Shown: in pieces, positions 35,899-43,913 of the stretch | How positions within the stretch are numbered: position 1 is the first letter of the stretch | Layout: every line of letters starts with the position of its first letter | Source of the DNA: JBQTKD01 sp963703165 | GTDB taxonomy: Bacteria; Actinomycetota; Actinomycetes; Sporichthyales; Sporichthyaceae | Assembly (NCBI GenBank): GCA_963703165.1 | Contig: OY969798.1 | Coordinates: 5,022,001 to 5,086,000, forward strand | Length of the DNA: 64,000 bases | Direction: 5' to 3' | Program-made: the position numbers and the translations under genes | Notes under the pieces: model-generated | Told to the model about the DNA's origin: nothing | Databases searched by the model: none | What the model saw: the letters and a program-made list of their open reading frames with translations, nothing else

Positions 35899-37881
35899 AT
35901 GCTGTCCGCGGCCACGCTTCCCGCCGCGTTGGCGCAAGTCTGCCGCGCCCGCGCATCCGTGCCGTTCCTCCTCGTCGAGGAGGGCACGGACTGGACCTAC
36001 CGCGATGTGGATCACCGCAGCGATCAATTGGCCGCGGGTCTGCTGGCCGTAGGCGTCCGCCCCGGTGACCGGATCGCCATTGCCGCGCCGAACTCGCCCG
36101 AATGGATCGTGACGTGGTTCGCGGCCGCCAAGCTCGGCGTCGTGCTCGTCACCCTCAATGTGGCGTATCGAGAGCGCGAGTTCGAGTACATGCTCAACCA
36201 GTCGGGGTCCTCGATGCTCATCTGCATCGACGAGTTCCGCGGCTTCGACTTCGTCGAGTTCCTCGAGGGTCTGCGCCGGCAGATTCCGACGGTACGTCAC
36301 TTCGTGACCCTCGGCCGGCGCACGGTGCCCGGCGGGGTTCGCTGGAACGAGCTGCTCGTCCCCGAGCCTGACGTCGATCGGGTCCGGGCAGCCTCCGCCG
36401 ACGTACAACCCGACGATCCCGCCGTGGTGCTGTACACGTCGGGGACAACCGGGGACCCGAAAGGCGCGGTGCTGACCCACCGGAGCATCCTGGCCTCAGC
36501 CTCCGCGCAGATCGACCGGCTCGGCCAACGTCCGGACGACGTTTCGATCGGGCAGATGCCGCTCAATCACGTCGGGGGCATGACCTGCACTCTCGCGGCG
36601 TCGATGGTGGCCGGGGGAAGTGTCGCGCTCCTCACCGGCTACCACCCGCGCACGGCGCTGGACACGACCGTCGAACGCCGCGTCACTCTGTGGTTCGGGG
36701 TCCCGACCATGTACGCGATGATGCTGGCGTTGCCGGAGTTCGCGAACGCGGACACGTCGTGCGTGCGGATCTGCGTCATCGGCGGCTCGAACGTCGAGCC
36801 GGAACTTGGCAAGCGGATCATCGACGTCTTCGGCGGTGCGCGTCTGGCGAACCTGTACGGGCTGTCGGAGACCTCCGGCGGCAGCGTCATCTCGGCCCCC
36901 GACGACGACCTCGACACGCTCTTCTCGACCATCGGCACCCCGACCGGCGACTTCGCGGTACGCGTCGTGGACGACGAGGGGACGGTGCTCCCGCCGGAGA
37001 CGGAGGGCGAACTGCAGATCACCGGCGCCTGTGTGGCTGCGGGTTACTGGGAGCGTCCGGACGAGACGGCGGCGACCTTCCGGCCGGGCGGTTGGCTCGC
37101 CACCGGTGACATGGCCGTCCTGCGCCCCGACGGGCGGATCGCGCTGCGCGGTCGGAAGAAGGAGATGTACGTACGCGGCGGGTACAACGTCTATCCCGCC
37201 GAGATCGAGAACGTGCTGGCCGAGGACGCCGGCGTCGTCATGTGTGCCGTGATCGGGGTGCCGCACGACCTGTTCGGCGAGACCGGGCGGGCCTACGTCG
37301 TGCCTGCGCCCGGCTCGGTCGTCGATATCGACGGCCTGCTCGACCGGTGTCGCCGTCGGCTGGCGAGCTACAAGGTGCCCGACGAGATTGTCGTCGTGGA
37401 ATCGCTGCCGCTGACCCCGTCCGGGAAGGTCAAAAAGGTGGCCCTGCGCGAATCCGAGAAGGAGAGTCTCGTGACTGCGGAACAGAACAAGGAACTGGTG
37501 CGCCGCGCCTGCTCCTACATCGACACCCGCGACTTCGACGCGTTGATGGACGTGCTGAGCGACGACGCTACGTGGGAGCTCCCCAACCGCAAGGACCGCT
37601 TCGAGTACGGCGGACCCAACGACAAGGAGGGGACCTACAAGTTGCTGTCCGGTTTCCTCACGCCGTTCGAGACGTTCTCCTTCGAGGTGCGGAGCCTGAC
37701 CGCAGAGGGTGACCGCGTGGCTGTCGAAGCGGTCTCGCACGGCATCGGCCCGGGGACGGCGGAGTACCGCAACAACTACGTGATGATGTGGACGATCGCC
37801 GACGGCAAGGTGTGCAGCGTCAAGGAAGCGCTGGATCCCTTCCAGGTGCTCGCCTACGTCGAGCAGCTCCAGTCCCAGTAG
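35899..37881 (+). CDS. Acyl-CoA ligase fused to a SnoaL/NTF2-like domain
   Basis: A 660-residue fusion. Residues 1 to about 520 are an AMP-forming acyl-CoA ligase: YTSGTTGDPKGAVLTH, NLYGLSETSGGS, TGDMAVLRPDGR, GRKKEMYVRGGYNVYP, and catalytic Lys510 in TPSGKVKK. From residue 525 a SnoaL-like (NTF2-fold) domain of about 136 residues follows: YIDTRDFDALMDVLSDDATWELP, then YVMMWTIADGKVCSVKEALDPF. Relatives of that fold include polyketide cyclases and epoxide hydrolases. At the exact junction the DNA keeps a ribosome-binding site (AAGGAG) and an in-frame GTG, so the SnoaL part may also be made alone. The gene starts 3 bp after the monooxygenase. Confidence 0.87.
   Translation: MLSAATLPAALAQVCRARASVPFLLVEEGTDWTYRDVDHRSDQLAAGLLAVGVRPGDRIAIAAPNSPEWIVTWFAAAKLGVVLVTLNVAYREREFEYMLNQSGSSMLICIDEFRGFDFVEFLEGLRRQIPTVRHFVTLGRRTVPGGVRWNELLVPEPDVDRVRAASADVQPDDPAVVLYTSGTTGDPKGAVLTHRSILASASAQIDRLGQRPDDVSIGQMPLNHVGGMTCTLAASMVAGGSVALLTGYHPRTALDTTVERRVTLWFGVPTMYAMMLALPEFANADTSCVRICVIGGSNVEPELGKRIIDVFGGARLANLYGLSETSGGSVISAPDDDLDTLFSTIGTPTGDFAVRVVDDEGTVLPPETEGELQITGACVAAGYWERPDETAATFRPGGWLATGDMAVLRPDGRIALRGRKKEMYVRGGYNVYPAEIENVLAEDAGVVMCAVIGVPHDLFGETGRAYVVPAPGSVVDIDGLLDRCRRRLASYKVPDEIVVVESLPLTPSGKVKKVALRESEKESLVTAEQNKELVRRACSYIDTRDFDALMDVLSDDATWELPNRKDRFEYGGPNDKEGTYKLLSGFLTPFETFSFEVRSLTAEGDRVAVEAVSHGIGPGTAEYRNNYVMMWTIADGKVCSVKEALDPFQVLAYVEQLQSQ
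37459..37473 (+). promoter_or_regulatory. Internal ribosome-binding site and GTG start inside the ligase-SnoaL gene
   Basis: AAGGAGAG, four bases, then GTG at 37471, in frame with the ligase and exactly at the start of the SnoaL-like domain. It would give a 136-residue protein ending at 37881. Confidence 0.55.
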
Positions 37882-37922
37882 CAGCCGGCACCCGTCCCGA
37901 TCGACCATCCGAAGGAGCGAGC

Positions 37923-38825
37923 ATGAGCACGTCCCTGGACAACGCGCTGAGAGAGCACTACACCCGGATGGCGGGGCGCATGGCGGCTAATCCCGGCATG
38001 GATCTGGACACGCTGCGCGACATGATGGACGGGCTGCATGTGCTGGCGGCCGAACCGACCGGCGTCGCGTACGAGGACGTGGATGCCGGGGGAGTCCCGG
38101 CGCTCCTGGCCAAGCCGGTGGATGCGGAGCCCGGACGTCTGATCGTCTACTGCCACGGCGGCGGTTGCGTCGCAGGCTCGGCCGCCCTGGCCCGCAAGAT
38201 GGCGGCGCACCTGGCGAAGGCCGCCGGCGCGCACGCGTTGATCGTCGACTACCGCAGGGCCCCCGAGCACGCGTTCCCGGCGCAGATCGACGACGTCGTC
38301 ACGGCCCTTCGTTGGGCCCGCGCGAACGGCTACACCCCCGCGAACACGGCCACCGCAGGGGATTCGGCCGGGGGAAACCTGGCGATCACCAGCGTGCTCA
38401 AGTTGCGGGAACTCGGTGAGCCGCTACCGGGCGGGATCATCGCCTTCTCGCCGTGGCTGGACATGGAACATCTCGGCAAGACCTTCGAGAGCAACGCGGA
38501 GACCGACGCTTTCCTCACTCGCGAGGTCAGCGAGATGTGTGCGTCGTTGTATCTGGGTGAGACGCCGCGAAATGAGCCGCTCGCGAACCCGCTGCACGCG
38601 GACCTGGGCGGGATGCCACCGATGTTCCTCTGTGCGGGTGATGCGGAGACGGTGCTCGACCAGGCGGAGCGCGTCGCCGATCGTGCCCAGGCGGCCGGCG
38701 TCGACGTCACGCTCGAGATCGGGCCGGGACAGCAGCATGTCTACCCGTTCATGGCGGGGCGGTCGAAGGAAGCGGACGCAACGATCGGTGCGGCGGCGCG
38801 CTGGGTGCGTTCGCGACTGGCCTAG
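37923..38825 (+). CDS. HSL-family alpha/beta hydrolase (esterase / lactonase)
   Basis: A 300-residue member of the hormone-sensitive-lipase (GDXG) family. The oxyanion motif HGGG (residues 78-81) and nucleophile elbow GDSAGG (Ser148) are clear. The acid lies in LCAGDAETVLDQAE and the histidine in QQHVYPFM. AAGGAG precedes the ATG. Monoterpene lactone hydrolases of Rhodococcus belong to this family, and its place after a Baeyer-Villiger-type gene and an acyl-CoA ligase fits lactone opening. The gene end overlaps the converging MFS gene by 4 bp. Confidence 0.85.
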   Translation: MSTSLDNALREHYTRMAGRMAANPGMDLDTLRDMMDGLHVLAAEPTGVAYEDVDAGGVPALLAKPVDAEPGRLIVYCHGGGCVAGSAALARKMAAHLAKAAGAHALIVDYRRAPEHAFPAQIDDVVTALRWARANGYTPANTATAGDSAGGNLAITSVLKLRELGEPLPGGIIAFSPWLDMEHLGKTFESNAETDAFLTREVSEMCASLYLGETPRNEPLANPLHADLGGMPPMFLCAGDAETVLDQAERVADRAQAAGVDVTLEIGPGQQHVYPFMAGRSKEADATIGAAARWVRSRLA

Positions 38826-40444
38826 AAGAAGACAGGGCCCACGCTGACCGGCACCAGGAGTTCGTCCGGGCGCGTTTCGGCGATGACCACGTCGGCAGGG
38901 AAGTCCTGATCTGTCTCCGCCTCCGGGTGGAGGGCCTCCGGGTGGGCCGGGAGGAAGACGGCCGCGAGGACAGCCCCGAGCACGCAGACGCCCGAGGCCA
39001 CCCAGCAACCCACGGCGAGGCCGTCGAGGAACGCTGTCTGGGCCAGGAACGCGAAGTTGGTGTCTCCGGTCTGCGCTGCGACGGCGAGGGCCGGGCCGAG
39101 TCCCTCGCGGGCGACCTCCTGCATCCCCGGCGCGGCCTCGACGTTCTCGAGGTTTCCGCGGTAGATCGACAGGCAGACGGTTCCGATCACCGCGACGCCC
39201 ACCGTCCCACCGAGTTCGCGGGTGGCGTCGTTGACGGCCGAACCGATGCCGGCCTTGGCCGCCGGCACGACGCCCATGATGGCTTCGGTGGCGGGAGTCG
39301 TGACCAAGCCCATGCCGATCCCGAACAGCAGCATCTGACCCACGATCACGGCGTAGCCGGTGTTGAACCCGTCGGTGGCGATCCAGAGGAAGTCGACAGC
39401 GAGCACGGCCATGCCGAAGCTCACGACGGCTTTCGTTCCGAAGCGCACCGCCACCGGCATGCCGAGCAGCGAGAAGACCGCTACCGCGAGGGCGACCGGA
39501 ATTTGGCGGACGCCCGCCTCGAGCACTCCCCAGCCGAGGATGAACTGGGAGTACTGGGTGATGAGGAAGATGAATCCGAACAGCGCGAAGTAGCAGAGGG
39601 TCACCGAACCCGAGGCCGCGGTGAAACGCATGTTGGCGAACAGCCGCACATCCAGCATGGGCGCCGCGATGTGGTTCTCCCAGATCCCGAAGGCCAGGCC
39701 GAAGAGGATGGCGGCACAGAAGTTCAGGAGCGTCGCCGCCGACGCCCACCCGCGGTCCGGGGCCTCGATGATCGTGTATACGAGCATGCCGAGCATCGCG
39801 ATGCTGAGGGTCAAACCGACGACGTCCACGCGTGGTACCGATGGATCCCGGCTGGTCGGCACCGTCGGGAGGGCCAGGAGCAACGTGAGTGTGCCGACGC
39901 CGGCGCAGAACACGAAGGCCCCGCCCCAGTTGGTGGCTTCCACCAGCGCCCCGCCGATGACGGGCCCGATCGCCACCGAGGCACCGGCGGCGGCACCCCA
40001 GATCGCGATGGCCTTTGCTCGTTCGCGGCGGTCCGGGAAGACGTTGGAGATGATGGAGAGAGTGGTCGGGAAGACCACCGCGGCCCCGAGGCCGGCGATG
40101 GCGCGCCAGAAGATGAGCTGGCTGGGCGTCGTCGCGAAGGCAGACAGCAGCGAGGCCGCCGAGTAGATGGCCAGGCCCCAGACCAGCGCGCCCTTGCGCC
40201 CGAACCTGTCGGACAGCGAGCCCGCGGCCAGCACGAGGGCGGCGAAGACGAGGTTGAAGCCGTCGACGATCCAGAGCAGATCCCGCGTCGTGGCGTCAAG
40301 GTCCCGCACCAGGGTCGGTAGCAGGATGTTGACGATCATCGTCCCGACCATGATGGAGAACACGGCCAGACAGAGGACGGTGAGGGTCAGCCATCGATTT
40401 ACCCGGTCGACGTAGCGCGGCGGCCGAGCCTGACTGTCTTTCAT
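38822..40444 (-). CDS. MFS transporter, DHA2 (14-TM) drug-exporter type
   Basis: A 540-residue proton-driven exporter of the EmrB/QacA group. Fourteen membrane segments can be traced. Motif A between helices 2 and 3 reads GSLSDRFGRKGALVWG, motif D1 is near the start (NILLPTLVRDL), and motif C in helix 5 reads GAAAGASVAIGPVIGGALV. It could export a toxic intermediate or an unrelated drug. It is on the same strand as and 10 bp after the cytochrome oxidase subunit IV gene, so cotranscription is possible; no local regulator is evident. Confidence 0.88.
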   Translation of the reverse strand: MKDSQARPPRYVDRVNRWLTLTVLCLAVFSIMVGTMIVNILLPTLVRDLDATTRDLLWIVDGFNLVFAALVLAAGSLSDRFGRKGALVWGLAIYSAASLLSAFATTPSQLIFWRAIAGLGAAVVFPTTLSIISNVFPDRRERAKAIAIWGAAAGASVAIGPVIGGALVEATNWGGAFVFCAGVGTLTLLLALPTVPTSRDPSVPRVDVVGLTLSIAMLGMLVYTIIEAPDRGWASAATLLNFCAAILFGLAFGIWENHIAAPMLDVRLFANMRFTAASGSVTLCYFALFGFIFLITQYSQFILGWGVLEAGVRQIPVALAVAVFSLLGMPVAVRFGTKAVVSFGMAVLAVDFLWIATDGFNTGYAVIVGQMLLFGIGMGLVTTPATEAIMGVVPAAKAGIGSAVNDATRELGGTVGVAVIGTVCLSIYRGNLENVEAAPGMQEVAREGLGPALAVAAQTGDTNFAFLAQTAFLDGLAVGCWVASGVCVLGAVLAAVFLPAHPEALHPEAETDQDFPADVVIAETRPDELLVPVSVGPVFF

Positions 40445-40454
40445 TTTATGCAGG

Positions 40455-40718
40455 CTAACTTACGAACCAGAACGTCAAGATCATCACTGTTACCGCTGCG
40501 ATCCAAATCTGGAACACCACACGCGCGGCCGTGGGCGCCCGGCGCAGCTCCATGAAGTCGAGCAGCACGTAGCGGACCTTCAATGCGGCGATGCCGAAGG
40601 TCCCGACCACCGCGACCTCGGGGCTGAAGGCGTCCTTGGACAGGACCCAGGTCGTCACGCAGGTTGCGACCATCAGGCCGAGCCAGACGAAGGTGACGCG
40701 CTCGCGCAGCACGTTCAT
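40455..40718 (-). CDS. Cytochrome c oxidase subunit IV-like small membrane protein
   Basis: An 87-residue protein with three membrane segments (about residues 8-26, 33-51 and 65-86). It has the prokaryotic CoxIV-type phrase KVRYVLLDFMELRRAP. Such proteins accompany subunit III in cytochrome c oxidase and NorE-like pairs. It follows the subunit III gene by 4 bp. The catalytic subunits I and II are not in this window, so this is an orphan pair here. Confidence 0.75.
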   Translation of the reverse strand: MNVLRERVTFVWLGLMVATCVTTWVLSKDAFSPEVAVVGTFGIAALKVRYVLLDFMELRRAPTAARVVFQIWIAAVTVMILTFWFVS

Positions 40719-40722
40719 GTCC

Positions 40723-41292
40723 TCACCTCTGCAGGTAGAGCAGCGGGAAGATGACGATCCACAGTAGGTCGACCAGATGCCAGAACGACGCGACGCACTC
40801 CAGCACGACCTGTGACGGATCGGGACGCCGGGACCGGGTCCAGAGGAAGATCAACAGCCCCGTCCCCACGACGACGTGCGCGAGGTGGATCCCGGTGATG
40901 ACGAAGTACCAGCTGTAGAAGGTGTCCGAGGCGGGGGTGACCCCGTCGGTGAGCTTCGCGGTGTACTCGACGGCCTTCGAGATGACGAAGGCGCCCCCGG
41001 TGAGTGCCCCACCGAGCAGGAGGCCGGGGACCCGGTGTTGCTCGCCGCGTTTGAAGGCCTGGACCGCCAGCGCGACCAGCCAGGAGCTGGTCAGCAGGAT
41101 GAGGGTGTCGAGTCCGCCGAGGTGAAAGTTGAGGGTCTGCCGGGACGCCTCGAACAGCTCCGGTTCGGAGCGGCGGTCGTTGAGGAAGGTGCCGAAGAGC
41201 AGGGCGAAGATGACCGCGTCGAAGCCGATGAACACCCAGAACCCGTCGACGCCGGGGAGTCGACGGCCACCTTCTTCCGGGATCGCCACCAC
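40723..41292 (-). CDS. Cytochrome c oxidase subunit III / NorE-like protein
   Basis: A 189-residue protein with five membrane segments, the short form of subunit III. Recognisable parts are FWVFIGFDAVIFALLFGTF, the second-helix TLNFHLGGLDTLILLTSSW, and ITGIHLAHVVVGTGLL, then ECVASFWHLVDLLWIVIF containing the conserved WHxVDxxWI motif. Short subunit III proteins are found in haem-copper oxidases and next to nitric oxide reductase genes (NorE). Two GTG codons occur at the start; the first was used. The TAnT-N9-GAG motif at 41314 lies just upstream. Confidence 0.82.
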   Translation of the reverse strand: MVAIPEEGGRRLPGVDGFWVFIGFDAVIFALLFGTFLNDRRSEPELFEASRQTLNFHLGGLDTLILLTSSWLVALAVQAFKRGEQHRVPGLLLGGALTGGAFVISKAVEYTAKLTDGVTPASDTFYSWYFVITGIHLAHVVVGTGLLIFLWTRSRRPDPSQVVLECVASFWHLVDLLWIVIFPLLYLQR

Positions 41293-41311
41293 GTAAGTAC
41301 TTCACCAATCC

Positions 41312-41331
41312 AATAGTTTGACCTTAGAGTG
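41312..41331 (+). promoter_or_regulatory. TAnT-N9-GAG motif, copy 2
   Basis: AATAGTTTGACCTTAGAGTG in the 83-bp gap between the divergent subunit III gene and the 6-TM gene. TAGT, nine bases, GAG; aligns with the copies at 54727 and 57383 across TTTG. Confidence 0.4.
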
Positions 41332-41375
41332 TTTCCACGATCGCAGATTCCCCCGACCTGGCCTAGTGGGTGCCC

Positions 41376-42128
41376 ATGCAGCAGTCAGAGAACCTCGCAT
41401 CGCAAAAGATCGCGCTCTGGTGCAACCTCGTCTTCGTCGGTCTGACGGCGGTCGGGTGGTTAGGGATCGGGCAGTTCATCAACATGGCCGAGGCCAACCT
41501 CGGGCTGGACGGCACCAAGGAGTACTACACCGACACCCATCACTGGCAGATCATCATCGGCTGCACGATCTTCTACATCGCGGCCGGTCTGCTCACCCCG
41601 GGGTCGATCGCCTTCGGCGTCATGCTCTCGAAGATCGAGGGACGCCACCCGATCTGGTCGTTCACGACCGCGGTGTGCGGTGTCTTCATCTCGCTGATCA
41701 TCTTCTTCAACTGCTGCGCGTGGATCGTGGCCGCGTATCGGCCCGAGACCGGCGCCGACGTCATCCAGGCCTGGAACGACTGGGCCTGGTTCGCGTTCCT
41801 GCTCGGCTGGATCTACCTGGCCATCGAGATGGTCGCGACCGGCCTGGTCGAGCTGATGGACAAGCGCGACAGGCCGATGATCCCGCGCTGGATGACCTGG
41901 TACACCCTGGCCGGCGCCGCTTCCATCATCGGCGCAGCCGGACCCGCGTTCACCAAGAGCGGTCCGTTCGCCTACCACGGGTTGCTGGCCTTCTACGTCC
42001 CCGTCGCGATCTGGGGCTCCTACCTCGCTCTGACAAGTTGGTTCATGCTCAAGGAACTCGACCGTGAGCAGGCCGCGCAGACAACGGTCGGATCGACGGC
42101 CGACGAGGGCACCAAAGCTCTGGTCTAG
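41376..42128 (+). CDS. Six-TM membrane protein of unknown function
   Basis: A 250-residue integral membrane protein that I cannot assign. Six hydrophobic segments are visible (about residues 13-34, 58-82, 92-117, 133-155, 167-187, 195-219). Tryptophans and charged residues lie at the interfaces and the C-terminus is hydrophilic. Two adjacent cysteines lie in segment 3 (FNCCAWIV). A GTG six bases upstream is an alternative start. It is divergent from the oxidase subunits and 9 bp before a plsB paralogue, so it may belong with either. There is no haem-ligand histidine pattern of an oxidase subunit I. Confidence 0.65.
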   Translation: MQQSENLASQKIALWCNLVFVGLTAVGWLGIGQFINMAEANLGLDGTKEYYTDTHHWQIIIGCTIFYIAAGLLTPGSIAFGVMLSKIEGRHPIWSFTTAVCGVFISLIIFFNCCAWIVAAYRPETGADVIQAWNDWAWFAFLLGWIYLAIEMVATGLVELMDKRDRPMIPRWMTWYTLAGAASIIGAAGPAFTKSGPFAYHGLLAFYVPVAIWGSYLALTSWFMLKELDREQAAQTTVGSTADEGTKALV

Positions 42129-42137
42129 GTTCGATCC

Positions 42138-43913
42138 ATGCCCCCATGGCGCACGGAGGATAGTGCCCAGGTCGTCGCGCTCCTGGCCTCCGAGGAGTTC
42201 CGCGACGGGGTGCGCGAAGTAGCCCTGGAACAGGGCATCGACAAGGCGACGGCGCTGACTGACGCGGCGGCCGCGCTGCGCGAGATGTCGGCCACGCACC
42301 AGGAACGAGCGGGCCTGGTGTGGGACCGCTTCGGCGACTGGATGAGCCGCGGGTACGACGTTCTGGTCGACGACGACGGCCTCGCCCAACTCCGTCGTCT
42401 GGACCGCGAGCACTCGCTCGTGTTCCTCATCTCGCACCGTTCCTACCTCGACGAGTTCGTCCTGCCGCCCTCGCTGAAACGGGGCGACCTCTCCCCGCTG
42501 TTCGGCATCGCGGGCGGGAATCTCGACTTCTTCCCGTTCGGCGACATCGCCCGGCGCAACGGGATCGTCCACGTCCGTCGGGACACGACCGGCGCCCCGA
42601 TGTACCGGCTCGCGCTCCGCGCGTTCATCGCGCAGTTGGTGAACGAGAAGTCCAACATGTGTTGGTCCATCGAGGGCGGCCGCACCCGCACCGGCAAACT
42701 CCGGCCGCCGCGATACGGCCTGCTGCGTTACGTCGCGGATGCCGTCGAGGCCGCGGACGCCGCCCCGCTGCTGGTGCCTGTCTCGATCATGTACGACCAG
42801 ATCCCCGCCGACGAGATCGCGCGTATGGCTGCCGAGGCCCGGGGGGCGGCCAAGCAGGCGGAGAACGTCAGGTGGCTCGTGCGGTACGCCTCCGGGCTGA
42901 AGGAGCGTCGGGGTCGCATCTACGTCGACTTCGGCGTACCGGTCGACCTGCGGGAGCGGATGCGCGAACTGCACGAGGAGTCCGTCACCGAGAATGTCGT
43001 CGAGCGTGTCGCTCTCGACGTCTGCCATCGGCTCAACGAGGCCACCCCGATCACCCCGACCGCGGCGATCTGCGTCGCCATGCTGGCGCAGGACCGGGCA
43101 CTGACCCTCGACGAGGTGCTCGCGACCGTGCGGCCGCTGGCCGAGTACGTGCACGGCCGCGGCCGGCCGGTAGCCGGCGCGGCGAATCTGACGGACCGTT
43201 CGACGCTGCGCTGGGCGCTGCGTGAACTGTGCCGATCCGGAGTGCTCACCGAGTACCGGGCGGGCACCGAGACCGTGTGGAACGTGGGCCGGGACAAGCA
43301 CCTGATCGCCGCGTTCTACCGCAACAGCGTGCTGCACGTGCTGCTGGTGCGCGCGGTGGCCGAGCTTGCGTTGCGACGGCTCATCGACGAACCTGACGGA
43401 ACCCACACGCTCCGCGACACGGCGCTGCGGTTGCGCGAGGGCTTGAAGTTCGACTTCTTCTTCGCGCCGCGCGAGGCGTTCCTCTCCGAGCTGCGCCTGG
43501 AGATCGAGATCATCGCCGGCGCACCCGGCACGACGTTGGACGACGTGACCCCGGAACAGGCCGAACTGTGGCTGCAAAAGGCCGATCTGCTCGTCGCGCC
43601 GCTCGTCCTGCGCCCGTTCGTCGATTCCTACCGGGTGCTCGCGCACCAGCTCGCCGAAGCCGGCGACGAGCCGATCACCGACACGGAGGCCGTCGTTCGC
43701 CAGGCACTTGCAACCGGACAGCTGTGGGCAATGCGCAGGCTGATCGCCAGCGAGGAATCGGTGACGGGGGAGATGTTCCGCACCGCGCTGAAGCTCGCCG
43801 CTCATCGCGGGCTGTTGAAGGGCGCGGACCTTGCGGTTCGTCGCCGGCAGTTCGCCGCCGAGGCCGACGAGGTCGCGGCAACGATCGGACGACTCGCGGG
43901 GATGGGCGGATGA
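42138..43913 (+). CDS. plsB: Glycerol-3-phosphate acyltransferase (second PlsB)
   Basis: A 591-residue paralogue of the PlsB encoded at 12726, shorter mainly at the N-terminus. The acyltransferase blocks are intact: HRSYLDEF, GIAGGNLDFFPFGDIARRNG, IEGGRTRTGKLRPPRYG, VPVSIMYDQ. The C-terminal half aligns with the first PlsB by eye (AFYRNSVLHVLLVRAVAELA against AFYRNGGIHHLVTRAITELA-like text). It likewise ends in an ATGA overlap with a HAD-PlsC fusion. It is probably a duplicate module serving a different acyl chain or growth condition. Confidence 0.88.
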   Translation: MPPWRTEDSAQVVALLASEEFRDGVREVALEQGIDKATALTDAAAALREMSATHQERAGLVWDRFGDWMSRGYDVLVDDDGLAQLRRLDREHSLVFLISHRSYLDEFVLPPSLKRGDLSPLFGIAGGNLDFFPFGDIARRNGIVHVRRDTTGAPMYRLALRAFIAQLVNEKSNMCWSIEGGRTRTGKLRPPRYGLLRYVADAVEAADAAPLLVPVSIMYDQIPADEIARMAAEARGAAKQAENVRWLVRYASGLKERRGRIYVDFGVPVDLRERMRELHEESVTENVVERVALDVCHRLNEATPITPTAAICVAMLAQDRALTLDEVLATVRPLAEYVHGRGRPVAGAANLTDRSTLRWALRELCRSGVLTEYRAGTETVWNVGRDKHLIAAFYRNSVLHVLLVRAVAELALRRLIDEPDGTHTLRDTALRLREGLKFDFFFAPREAFLSELRLEIEIIAGAPGTTLDDVTPEQAELWLQKADLLVAPLVLRPFVDSYRVLAHQLAEAGDEPITDTEAVVRQALATGQLWAMRRLIASEESVTGEMFRTALKLAAHRGLLKGADLAVRRRQFAAEADEVAATIGRLAGMGG

